A DNA stretch of 64,000 nt from assembly GCF_947495275.1 (NCBI RefSeq), contig NZ_CANLYL010000007.1, positions 186,001 through 250,000 on the forward strand, given 5' to 3'. Below are positions 56,594-64,000 of this stretch, piece after piece; position 1 is the stretch's first letter, and every line of letters begins with the position of its first letter. The notes below the pieces were generated by a model, which saw only the letters and a program-made list of their open reading frames with translations, did not search any database and had not been told where the DNA came from. This DNA is from an uncultured Roseobacter sp. (GTDB lineage Bacteria; Pseudomonadota; Alphaproteobacteria; Rhodobacterales; Rhodobacteraceae). The position numbers and the translations under genes were made by a program.

Positions 56594-57678
56594 TGTATGT
56601 CGCAGTCAAAGGTGGTGAACGGGCCATCGACAATGCCCATGCCTGGCTGGCCGAAGAGCGGCGCGGGGACACCGCGATTGCTGAAATATCGGTCGCACAA
56701 ATCCGCGAGCAACTGACCCTCGCCGTCAATCGCGTCATGGCCGAAGGGTCCCTTTTTGATCCTGACCTTGCCGCCCTGGCAATCAAACAGGCGCGCGGCG
56801 ACCTCATCGAGGCAATCTTCCTGATCCGCGCCTATCGGACAACCTTGCCGCGCTTTGGCGGGGCGGTTCCCATCGCCACCGATAACATGACCTGCGATCG
56901 CCGCGTCTCTGCAACCTTCAAGGATGCCCCCGGCGGACAGATCTTGGGGCCGACGTTCGACTACACTCATCGACTGCTCGATTTTAAACTGGCCGCCGAG
57001 GGTGAAGTGCCCGATGCCACCGAAGTCCTAACCCGGCAAGATGCGACACCCCACATCATGGATTTTCTCAACCGTGAAGACCTGGTTCAGACTGAACCCT
57101 TTGACGACACGCACCCGCCTGACCTGACGCGCGCGCCGCTGGAGCTTCCCGCCACCCGGGCGCTGCGTCTGCAATCGCTGGCCCGTGGCGACGAAGGGTT
57201 CATCCTTGGCATGGCCTATTCCACCCAGCGCGGCTATGCGCGCAATCATGCTTTTGTGGCGGAATTGCGGATCGGCATCGTCCCCGTGGAACTGGAAATC
57301 CCCGAACTTGGGTTCGCCGTTGAGATTGGCGAAATCCAAATCACCGAATGCGAAACGGTCAATCAATTCAAGGGATCAAAGACCGAACCGCCGCAGTTTA
57401 CCCGCGGCTATGGGCTGGTCTTCGGAATGTCGGAGCGCAAGGCAATTTCGATGGCCCTGGTGGATCGGGCTTTGCGGTGGAAGGAACTTGGCGAAGACTT
57501 TGTCGGCGCGCCTGCGCAAGACGAGGAATTTGTGCTCTATCACGCAGACAATATTCAGGCGACCGGATTTCTGGAACATATCAAATTACCGCATTATGTG
57601 GATTTTCAGTCCGAGCTGGAATTGATCCGCAAGCTGCGCCGCGAAGCCGCCGCCGAGACACAGGAGGCTGCACAATGA
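56593..57678 (+). CDS. phnI: Phosphonate C-P lyase subunit PhnI
   Basis: Catalytic nucleosidase subunit that replaces adenine of ATP with phosphonate. 361 residues with the opening MYVAVKGGERAIDNAHAWLA and conserved GSKTEPPQFTRGYGLVFG. Overlaps phnJ by four bases (ATGA). Confidence 0.96.
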   Translation: MYVAVKGGERAIDNAHAWLAEERRGDTAIAEISVAQIREQLTLAVNRVMAEGSLFDPDLAALAIKQARGDLIEAIFLIRAYRTTLPRFGGAVPIATDNMTCDRRVSATFKDAPGGQILGPTFDYTHRLLDFKLAAEGEVPDATEVLTRQDATPHIMDFLNREDLVQTEPFDDTHPPDLTRAPLELPATRALRLQSLARGDEGFILGMAYSTQRGYARNHAFVAELRIGIVPVELEIPELGFAVEIGEIQITECETVNQFKGSKTEPPQFTRGYGLVFGMSERKAISMALVDRALRWKELGEDFVGAPAQDEEFVLYHADNIQATGFLEHIKLPHYVDFQSELELIRKLRREAAAETQEAAQ

Positions 57679-58544
57679 GCGAGTACAACTTCGCCTATCT
57701 GGACGAGCAAACCAAACGCATGATCCGCCGTGCCATCCTCAAGGGATTGGCCACTCCGGGGTATCAGGTGCCCTTTGCCAGCCGTGAAATGCCCATGCCC
57801 TATGGATGGGGCACGGGTGGCGTTCAGGTATCCGCAGCGATACTGACGCCCGCCGATACGCTCAAAGTAATTGACCAGGGTGCGGACGACACAACAAACG
57901 CTGTTTCCATTCGACGTTTTTTCGAGAAAACCGCCGCTGTCTCCGTCACCGAAGCCACCGGTGACGCAAGTGTCATTCAGACCAGACACCGCATACCGGA
58001 AGAGCGGCTGCGGGAAGACCAGATCATCGTCTATCAGGTCCCGATCCCGGAACCTCTCAGGTTTCTGGAACCTTCCGAAGTTGAGACCCGCAAGATGCAC
58101 GGGCTTGAAGAATACGGGCTGATGCATGTCAAACTCTATGAAGACATATCGCAACACGGTGCAATCGCGACAGCCTATGCCTACCCGGTCAAGGTCGAGG
58201 GGCGCTATGTCATGGACCCCTCGCCCATCCCGAAATTCGACAACCCGAAACTGGAAATGGCCGCAATTCAACTGTTTGGCGCGGGTCGCGAACAGCGTAT
58301 CTACGCCATTCCTCCCTACACGAAAGTTGTCTCTCTGGACTTTGAGGATCATCCGTTTGAACCAACGAAGGCCGATCATGCCTGCGATCTCTGCGCGGCT
58401 GAAAACAGCTATCTCGACGAGTTGATCACGGATGATCAGGGGAGCCGGATGTTCATGTGTTCCGACACGGATTATTGCGCCTCCCGGCGCAGACAAGGCC
58501 ATGTTGGCGTCAAAGGAACCGTGTTTGAAGGGTCCGCGACATGA
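57675..58544 (+). CDS. phnJ: Alpha-D-ribose 1-methylphosphonate 5-phosphate C-P lyase
   Basis: Radical SAM enzyme that breaks the carbon-phosphorus bond. 289 residues from ATG 57675. The cysteines C237, C240, C262 and C268 have exactly the spacing of the E. coli enzyme (C241, C244, C266, C272), three for the iron-sulfur cluster and one for the thiyl radical. G32-equivalent glycine lies in the N-terminal region. Overlaps phnK by four bases. Confidence 0.97.
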   Translation: MSEYNFAYLDEQTKRMIRRAILKGLATPGYQVPFASREMPMPYGWGTGGVQVSAAILTPADTLKVIDQGADDTTNAVSIRRFFEKTAAVSVTEATGDASVIQTRHRIPEERLREDQIIVYQVPIPEPLRFLEPSEVETRKMHGLEEYGLMHVKLYEDISQHGAIATAYAYPVKVEGRYVMDPSPIPKFDNPKLEMAAIQLFGAGREQRIYAIPPYTKVVSLDFEDHPFEPTKADHACDLCAAENSYLDELITDDQGSRMFMCSDTDYCASRRRQGHVGVKGTVFEGSAT

Positions 58545-59311
58545 CACCGTTACTGAAAGTTGAAGACCTCGCGAAGTTCTACGGGAAACGCGTAGGTTGT
58601 GCAGGCGTATCCTTCGATCTCTACCCCGGTGAAGTCATGGGCATCGTAGGTGAATCCGGTTCAGGAAAATCCACCCTTCTCAACTGCCTTGCAGGGCATC
58701 TCGCCCCAGACACCGGGGCGGTTTGGTTCGACACCCGGGCAGAGGGCTTGCGTGACACAATCACGATGAACGAGCCGGAGCGCCGCATGCTGGGCCGGAC
58801 GGATTGGGCCTTTGTGCACCAACATGCCCGTGACGGATTGCGAATGAATGTCAGTGCAGGCGGGAACGTCGGGGAACGATTGATGGCCGTGGGTGCCCGC
58901 CACTACGGCGACATTCGGATGGCAGCAGCAGATTGGTTGGGGCGCGTGGAAATCCACGAGGACCGCATTGACGATCGGCCCACAGCGTTTTCAGGCGGAA
59001 TGCAGCAGCGGCTGCAGATTGCCCGAAATCTGGTCACCGGCCCCCGCTTGGTGTTCATGGACGAACCTACCGGTGGATTGGATGTGAGCGTGCAGGCGCG
59101 GTTGCTCGATCTCTTGCGGGGTCTGGTAAGAGAGATGAACCTCAGCGCCATCATCGTGACCCATGATCTCGCCGTCGTTCGATTGCTGGCGGATCGCCTG
59201 ATGGTCATGAAGGATGGTCATGTCGTCGAAACCGGTCTGACCGATCAGGTGCTGGATGACCCGCAACACCCTTACTCCCAACTCCTCGTTTCTTCAGTAT
59301 TGCAGGTGTGA
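58541..59311 (+). CDS. phnK: Phosphonate C-P lyase system protein PhnK
   Basis: ABC-type ATPase of 256 residues that binds the PhnGHIJ core rather than a permease. Walker A GESGSGKST, FSGGMQQRLQIARNLV signature and Walker B VFMDEPTGGLDVS are intact. Overlaps phnL by four bases. Confidence 0.95.
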   Translation: MTPLLKVEDLAKFYGKRVGCAGVSFDLYPGEVMGIVGESGSGKSTLLNCLAGHLAPDTGAVWFDTRAEGLRDTITMNEPERRMLGRTDWAFVHQHARDGLRMNVSAGGNVGERLMAVGARHYGDIRMAAADWLGRVEIHEDRIDDRPTAFSGGMQQRLQIARNLVTGPRLVFMDEPTGGLDVSVQARLLDLLRGLVREMNLSAIIVTHDLAVVRLLADRLMVMKDGHVVETGLTDQVLDDPQHPYSQLLVSSVLQV

Positions 59312-60000
59312 CCCAAATGATCTCCGTTGAAAATGTCTCGAAATCATTCACGTTGCACCATCAAGGCAGTGCGGTCATTCCGGTGATGGAGAACGCCCGA
59401 CTAAAGGTCGAGCCAGGCGAATGCATCGGACTTACAGGATCATCCGGGGCAGGCAAGTCGACCCTGATGCGGATGCTTTATGGCAATTATCTTGCGGCCT
59501 CCGGAACCATTCTGATCGGGGACACGGATGTGGCTCAAGCCAATCCGCGCCAGATACTGGAACTGCGGCGCAACACCCTGGGGTACGTCAGTCAGTTTTT
59601 GCGGGTGGTTCCGCGCGTACCGACCATTGACGTCGTGGCCGAGCCGTTGCTGCGGACCGGAACGCCCCCGGAGGCTGCGCGGCATCAGGTCGAAATGCTC
59701 CTGACGAAACTGCGCATCTCACGAACGCTGTGGCATCTGAGCCCCACAACATTTTCAGGCGGCGAACAGCAGCGTATCAACATTGCCCGTGGTTTCGCCT
59801 ATGCATTCCCCGCCCTGCTACTGGACGAACCCACGGCCAGCCTCGATGCCAGCAATCGCGAAACCGTATTGGAACTGATCGAAGACGCCAAAGATCGCGG
59901 GGCTGCAATCGTTGGTATTTTCCACGATGAGGCGGCTCGGGAAAGGGTTTGTGATCGCCAAATCGATGTCGCAGAATTCGCGCCGGTATCAGCATCATGA
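59308..60000 (+). CDS. phnL: Phosphonate C-P lyase system protein PhnL
   Basis: Second ABC-type ATPase of the complex, 230 residues. Walker [15 protein letters not shown], signature FSGGEQQRINIARGFA and LLLDEPTASLDASN are present. Structural work on the E. coli system shows PhnK and PhnL bound together on the core. Overlaps phnN by four bases. Confidence 0.95.
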   Translation: MTQMISVENVSKSFTLHHQGSAVIPVMENARLKVEPGECIGLTGSSGAGKSTLMRMLYGNYLAASGTILIGDTDVAQANPRQILELRRNTLGYVSQFLRVVPRVPTIDVVAEPLLRTGTPPEAARHQVEMLLTKLRISRTLWHLSPTTFSGGEQQRINIARGFAYAFPALLLDEPTASLDASNRETVLELIEDAKDRGAAIVGIFHDEAARERVCDRQIDVAEFAPVSAS

Positions 60001-60575
60001 CGGGCCGCTTCATTGCTGTGGTCGGTCCCTCGGGTGTTGGCAAGGACAGTTTCATGCAAGCTTTTGCAAGGGTTGAACCACGTCTCCGGCTGGCGCGGCG
60101 GGTGATCACGCGACCCGGCGATTCAGGAGGCGAAGTCTTCGATGGCGTGGTCCCGGACGAGTTTCACAGACGTCAGGCCGCCGGAGCATTCGCGCTGTCA
60201 TGGCAAGCCCATGGTTTGGCTTACGGCATTCCCGTCAGCGTCGATATCGATTTGAAAAATGGCTTCGATGTTCTGGCCAACCTTTCCCGAGGCGCCTTGG
60301 TACAGGCATCGCGCCGCTTCGAGAGTTTCAGCACCCTTGCGTTGGTGGCCCGCTCGGACATTCTTGAGAAACGGCTTAAAAAGCGAGGCCGCGAAATTCC
60401 AACGGAAATTTCGCGTCGCCTGGCAAGAGCCGATAAGCCAATACCTCCCGGTATCGAAGTCACCGTTCTGGACAATTCCGGCGCCTTGGCGGAAACGGTC
60501 AGCCGCGCACGCGATCTGCTCTACGCGAGTGCCACAACCCCTCATCAGACAGGCGAAATGCAACATGACCAGTAA
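59997..60575 (+). CDS. phnN: Ribose 1,5-bisphosphokinase PhnN
   Basis: Makes 5-phosphoribosyl-1-pyrophosphate from ribose 1,5-bisphosphate released in the pathway. 192 residues with a guanylate-kinase-like P-loop VVGPSGVGKDSF near residues 7-18. Overlaps phnM by 11 bases. Confidence 0.93.
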   Translation: MTGRFIAVVGPSGVGKDSFMQAFARVEPRLRLARRVITRPGDSGGEVFDGVVPDEFHRRQAAGAFALSWQAHGLAYGIPVSVDIDLKNGFDVLANLSRGALVQASRRFESFSTLALVARSDILEKRLKKRGREIPTEISRRLARADKPIPPGIEVTVLDNSGALAETVSRARDLLYASATTPHQTGEMQHDQ

Positions 60576-61713
60576 CCAGATTTTCGCAAATGCAAGGTTG
60601 ATCCTGCCCGATGACGTGATCCGCGGGTCGCTTATCGTCCGAGATGGGGCAATCGTCGATATGGATCAGGGTAGTTCAATACCAAAAGGCGCGATTGACT
60701 GTCAGGATCAATTTCTGGCACCGGGCCTTATCGAACTCCATACTGACAACCTGGAGCGTCATATGCAGCCGCGCCCAAAGGTCGATTGGCCCCATAAGGC
60801 TGCAATCGTCGCGCATGATCGCGAGCTTGCGGGCACGGGAATTACAACGGTCTTTGACGCCATCCGGGCGGGGTCGATTATCTCCGAAAACAGCAAGCGT
60901 CGGTTTGGCAAATACGCCCGCTCCATGGCAGACGAGATTCTGGAGATGCGCGACGCGGGGGTTCTGAAAATCAGTCATCATATTCATCTGAGAGCAGAAA
61001 TATGTTCTGAAACGCTTGAGGAAGAGCTGAACGAATTTGGCCCCGCCGACAAGATTGGCATCGTATCTTTGATGGACCATACGCCCGGACAACGCCAATT
61101 CAGGGATTTGCAGAAATTCGAGGATTACGTCTGCGGCAAAAATGGTCTGTCACGCGATGGTTTTGGCGACTACGTAGAATTCCTTTACGGACTGCAGGAG
61201 CAGTTTGGCGCTAAACATGAAGCAGCTGCGGTCGCTGCGGCAAATCGATACGGCGCGACCCTAGCAAGCCATGACGATACAACTGCACTGCAAGTTGATC
61301 ACAGCCGGGACCGGGGGGTATCGATTGCGGAATTCCCAACCACGCTCGAAGCAGCAGACGCCTGCTACGCCGCTGGCATTGCAACGATTATGGGCGCGCC
61401 AAATCTGGTGCGCGGAGGATCACATTCAGGCAATGTGGCAGCCGGGGACCTGGCTCAGCGAAATCGCCTCGACATCCTTTCCTCAGACTACGTGCCAGCC
61501 GCGTTGCTTCAGGGTGCCCTCCGCTTGGCCACAATCTGGGACGATATGCCCGCTGGCATTGCGACAGTCACACGCAACCCCGCCAAAAGCGTCGGCCTCT
61601 CTGACAGAGGATCGCTGGAAATTGGGAACCGCGCCGATTTGATACTCTTTGGCAAGATCGAAGACACACCCATATTGAGCGCCGTGTGGAGCCAAGGCAA
61701 ACGGGTCGCGTAG
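60565..61713 (+). CDS. phnM: Alpha-D-ribose 1-methylphosphonate 5-triphosphate diphosphatase
   Basis: Amidohydrolase-fold enzyme releasing pyrophosphate from the triphosphate intermediate. 382 residues from ATG 60565 (MTSNQIFANARLI). Metal-site motifs include LIELHTDNLERHMQPRPKVD, SLMDHTPGQRQF, LASHDDTT and MGAPNLVRGGSHSGNVAA. Last gene of the phnGHIJKLNM series; phnO and phnP are not seen in the window. Confidence 0.96.
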   Translation: MTSNQIFANARLILPDDVIRGSLIVRDGAIVDMDQGSSIPKGAIDCQDQFLAPGLIELHTDNLERHMQPRPKVDWPHKAAIVAHDRELAGTGITTVFDAIRAGSIISENSKRRFGKYARSMADEILEMRDAGVLKISHHIHLRAEICSETLEEELNEFGPADKIGIVSLMDHTPGQRQFRDLQKFEDYVCGKNGLSRDGFGDYVEFLYGLQEQFGAKHEAAAVAAANRYGATLASHDDTTALQVDHSRDRGVSIAEFPTTLEAADACYAAGIATIMGAPNLVRGGSHSGNVAAGDLAQRNRLDILSSDYVPAALLQGALRLATIWDDMPAGIATVTRNPAKSVGLSDRGSLEIGNRADLILFGKIEDTPILSAVWSQGKRVA

Positions 61714-61745
61714 AAACCCGACAAAGGCCGAAAGAATGGTGAAAC

Positions 61746-62570
61746 CTAGCCCGTGCGCTCCTGGGCGGCGTCACGTTGTGCGATCCAGTCGTGGGCGGGA
61801 TCGTTTTGAAAACGCCATTTTCGCAGCGGACCCGCCATCACGTTGAGATAATATAGCTCGTACCCGTAGCCCGCGGCACAGGGATGATGTCCTCTGGGCA
61901 CCAGAACGACATCACCATTCCTGACCGTCATGGTTTCATCCAAATCCCCATCTTCAGTGTAGACGCGCTGAATGCCAAATCCCTTAGGCGGATTGAGGCG
62001 GTGATAGTAGGTTTCTTCCAGATAAGTCATCTGCGGGAAGTTATCTTCGTCATGGCGATGGCTTGGATAGCTGGACCAGTTTCCGCTCGGCGTGAACACT
62101 TCCGTCACCAGAAGGCTGTCCGCAACATCGCGGTCTTCCATCGCGATATTGTTGATAAATCGTGTGTTTTGATCAATGCCGCGTTGCGTCAGAGCGATCC
62201 CGTCAGGGCCCAGACGTTGCGCTTTGTGCCCGCCCAGACCCGGTGCGGAACAAACTGCCAGGGTGAGCCTGGTTGTGGCGGTGACCTGCCACTGGCTATG
62301 GCCGGGAACATAGAGGCAATGCGGCGGCGTCTTTTCGAAGACCTCCATCCGATCCCCCATTTCACCGAAATCAACATCCTCTGCTGTCAATTCTGCCTTA
62401 CCCTCCACCAGAACCAATATGACCTCTCGGTCATTCGTGTGTTCTGACAGGATGTCGCCTGCCGAAAGCTGGTGAAGTGCAAAGCCGACATACCGCCAAC
62501 CAGCTGCTTGCGGCGTGATATTATGGACTTGACCAGAAGCTCCAATCGGTTTTCGCAGCAGATCCGGCAT
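61746..62570 (-). CDS. iolB: 5-deoxy-glucuronate isomerase
   Basis: Inositol-catabolism enzyme converting 5-deoxy-D-glucuronate to 2-deoxy-5-keto-D-gluconate. Bicupin fold with HRHDEDNFPQMTYLEETYYH and VPRGHHPCAAGYG as metal-binding halves. Start at ATG 62570 (MPDLLRKPI) with GGGGAG upstream; 274 residues. No other iol gene is visible here, so the rest of the pathway must lie elsewhere. Confidence 0.92.
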   Translation of the reverse strand: MPDLLRKPIGASGQVHNITPQAAGWRYVGFALHQLSAGDILSEHTNDREVILVLVEGKAELTAEDVDFGEMGDRMEVFEKTPPHCLYVPGHSQWQVTATTRLTLAVCSAPGLGGHKAQRLGPDGIALTQRGIDQNTRFINNIAMEDRDVADSLLVTEVFTPSGNWSSYPSHRHDEDNFPQMTYLEETYYHRLNPPKGFGIQRVYTEDGDLDETMTVRNGDVVLVPRGHHPCAAGYGYELYYLNVMAGPLRKWRFQNDPAHDWIAQRDAAQERTG

Positions 62571-62762
62571 ATTTCTCCCCAAAATAATCTGGTCGTAACG
62601 CTCAATGTCGCGCGCTTTTGTGCGTGAATGGTGTCCGGTGAAATCCTACAGCGTGCTCAAGTCACCGATAAGCCCGTTCCCCCAAACGACCATGGTTTGG
62701 TCTATAGATGATACCTTCGCTGATTTGACAGGCATCATCTGGTATCTGACACCAACCTAGCC
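62571..62762. promoter_or_regulatory. Upstream region of iolB
   Basis: About 190 non-coding bases between the end of the radical SAM gene and iolB, both leftward, so the iolB promoter should lie here. CCAAAC at 62682-62687 faces GTTTGG at 62695-62700, a short dyad around a central CATG that might be an operator or part of a terminator. Confidence 0.35.
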
Positions 62763-64000
62763 CTATTGGACCCCTTCAAGGTCAGCTTGAAAAACCTCCG
62801 CCCTGATCTGTGGCCAAGTTGGTGCTTGCCGGTAGAGACCCGGCTGCAAAGGCAAAGCCAGGATCGAATTGCGTTCCTTCAAAAGCACGCCATCTTCAAG
62901 AAGTTTCCCAATCGTGGCCTCCACCTGCGATGCCGAAAACCTTTGCGCCAGCTTGTCCGCAACCCGGTCCCTGGCAATGATACAGGCACTCAGGCGGACG
63001 ATTTCCGTCTCCAGGACACTCAATCGCCACCGCTTCTCTTCCTTGCCTATGCGGCTGTCCACCAAGGTCATCTGAGTGGCATTATCATCGTCAATGTAGA
63101 ACCGGGCATCCGAATGACACGACATCCATTTTTTTACAGCTTCTTTCGCAGGTTCGGTATACTCGGCCGCATCGTCAATATCGCCACCAAACATCTGATG
63201 ATGATAGCTGAACTTGCTCAGCTCATCGCCGACGCCTGCATAAATGTACTTATATGGCTTGGCCGGAGCCAGCTGAATGCCATGATCTGAAGGGCGGGTG
63301 AAGTAAGGGCTGAACCGATCTGCACGCACCGGCCCAAAGGCAGTTGGTGGTTGCAGGTGATGCAAGTAAGGTATGAACTCGGCCATTTGCTCATAGCTTT
63401 TCGGGTCTTCGCCTGGAAAACCGAAGATAAAACCCCAATCCACAAAAATCCCAGCCTGCGCACAAAGCTTTAGTGTTTGAACGTTTTGCTGAGCGGTCAC
63501 GCCCTTCTTCATCAATCGCAAAATCTGACTATCGAGAGTTTCTATACCCGGCTGAATCTTGCGAACACCCGCTTCAGCCATCGCCTTGATATGTTTCGGA
63601 AAAAGATTCGATTTCACTTCATAGTGCATCAGAAATGGGGTCGGAGCGTCCCGCAGCATCGGCAAAAGACTATCAAAATAGGCGTAGTCCAGAATATTAT
63701 CCACGACGACAAAATTCGGACCATATTTTTCCGCCTGGGTCTGGAATTCCGCAAACGCGCGGTCAGGAGACTTACTTCGGTAGGCCATGGAATTTCCGTT
63801 GAGGCCGCAGAATGTGCAGTGATGTTTGGCGCCCCACCAACAGCCCCGCGACGTTTCGATTGTCGGCGCTGGTTGCAAAAGCTCATCGAGCCCAGGCGTT
63901 TTGTCAAACCGGGCATAGAATTCAGAAAAATCCGGCGTGGGAAGGTCATCGAGTGCTTGGACAAGCCCACCTTGTTGCCGCGACGAGCTGCCGTTTCTGG
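62763..64000 (-). CDS. RiPP-maturation radical SAM protein (B12-binding type), 5' end outside window
   Basis: Reading frame open to the right edge, so the N-terminus is missing. The visible part holds DDLPTPDFSEFYARFD, then an iron-sulfur motif of type CX7CX2C in GCWWGAKHHCTFCG, and FRSKSP-like YRSKSPDRAF, VVVDNILDYAYFDSL, IQPGIETLDSQILRL. These match the family annotated as RiPP maturation radical SAM C-methyltransferase, whose members usually carry an N-terminal cobalamin domain. It would modify a ribosomally made peptide; the precursor is not visible. A TTG at 63878 is an in-frame codon, not the true start. Confidence 0.85.
   Translation of the reverse strand, partial: RNGSSSRQQGGLVQALDDLPTPDFSEFYARFDKTPGLDELLQPAPTIETSRGCWWGAKHHCTFCGLNGNSMAYRSKSPDRAFAEFQTQAEKYGPNFVVVDNILDYAYFDSLLPMLRDAPTPFLMHYEVKSNLFPKHIKAMAEAGVRKIQPGIETLDSQILRLMKKGVTAQQNVQTLKLCAQAGIFVDWGFIFGFPGEDPKSYEQMAEFIPYLHHLQPPTAFGPVRADRFSPYFTRPSDHGIQLAPAKPYKYIYAGVGDELSKFSYHHQMFGGDIDDAAEYTEPAKEAVKKWMSCHSDARFYIDDDNATQMTLVDSRIGKEEKRWRLSVLETEIVRLSACIIARDRVADKLAQRFSASQVEATIGKLLEDGVLLKERNSILALPLQPGLYRQAPTWPQIRAEVFQADLEGVQ

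Noticed and set aside
62571-62762. RiPP precursor peptide near the radical SAM gene
   Set aside because: No short ORF with leader-like sequence is visible on this side; the precursor, if any, lies to the right of the window.

Overview
The window reads as ordinary chromosome of an alphaproteobacterium of the Roseobacter group (Rhodobacteraceae). The basis is a family-typical set of genes: RpoH-II-type sigma factor, DUF1467, EI24/CysZ-like protein, class II histone-deacetylase-like enzyme, a split phn cluster and the mreBCD-mrdA-rodA set, with a fairly GC-rich composition and dense, overlapping operons. I saw no rRNA, tRNA, CRISPR array, insertion sequence or prophage. No gene-free stretch exceeds about 300 bases.

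Layout. 1-5948: rod-shape and elongasome operon mreB-mreC-mreD-mrdA-mrdB behind a structured leader. 5958-13489: a GhrA-like reductase, then a leftward block that starts at an RpoH-II-type sigma factor and runs through a ChaN-like protein, a 30-residue small ORF, coaBC, dut and a membrane-tethered ThiF/MoeB-like protein, followed by an M3 oligopeptidase. 13587-26640: housekeeping genes (cobU, a CobC-like phosphatase, GST, comM, gshB, yraN, rsmI, a lipoprotein PBP activator, glnD, murJ, a degenerate rhomboid, trpS). 26637-35566: accessory metabolism (VOC, HDAC-like, nitroreductase, EI24, DUF1467, methylmalonyl-CoA epimerase, a receiver-only regulator, GNAT, aspS, a glycosyltransferase). 35687-43297: a leftward series with an NTF2-FMO fusion, FCD-type GntR regulator, TPR protein, acyl-CoA dehydrogenase homologue, LysR regulator and BNR-repeat protein.

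43445-50536 is the most unusual region. Five leftward genes, four of them overlapping, encode a YbaY/YscW-like beta-sandwich protein, an astacin-family (M12A) metalloprotease without signal peptide, a caspase-family (C14) protease, a 564-residue protein with a helix-hairpin-helix motif, and a 999-residue exported/membrane protein with a cysteine-rich ectodomain and a long helical part. Two proteases of different classes tied to a membrane protein look like a sensor-protease pathway. I know of no described system with this composition, but cannot search for one.

50755-61713 is a complete phosphonate system: phnCDE1E2 transporter, divergent phnF repressor gene, and phnGHIJKLNM for C-P lyase, with an inverted repeat between phnF and phnG that fits a PhnF operator. 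The window ends with iolB and a truncated RiPP-maturation radical SAM gene that runs off the right edge, so a peptide-natural-product locus probably continues beyond 64000.
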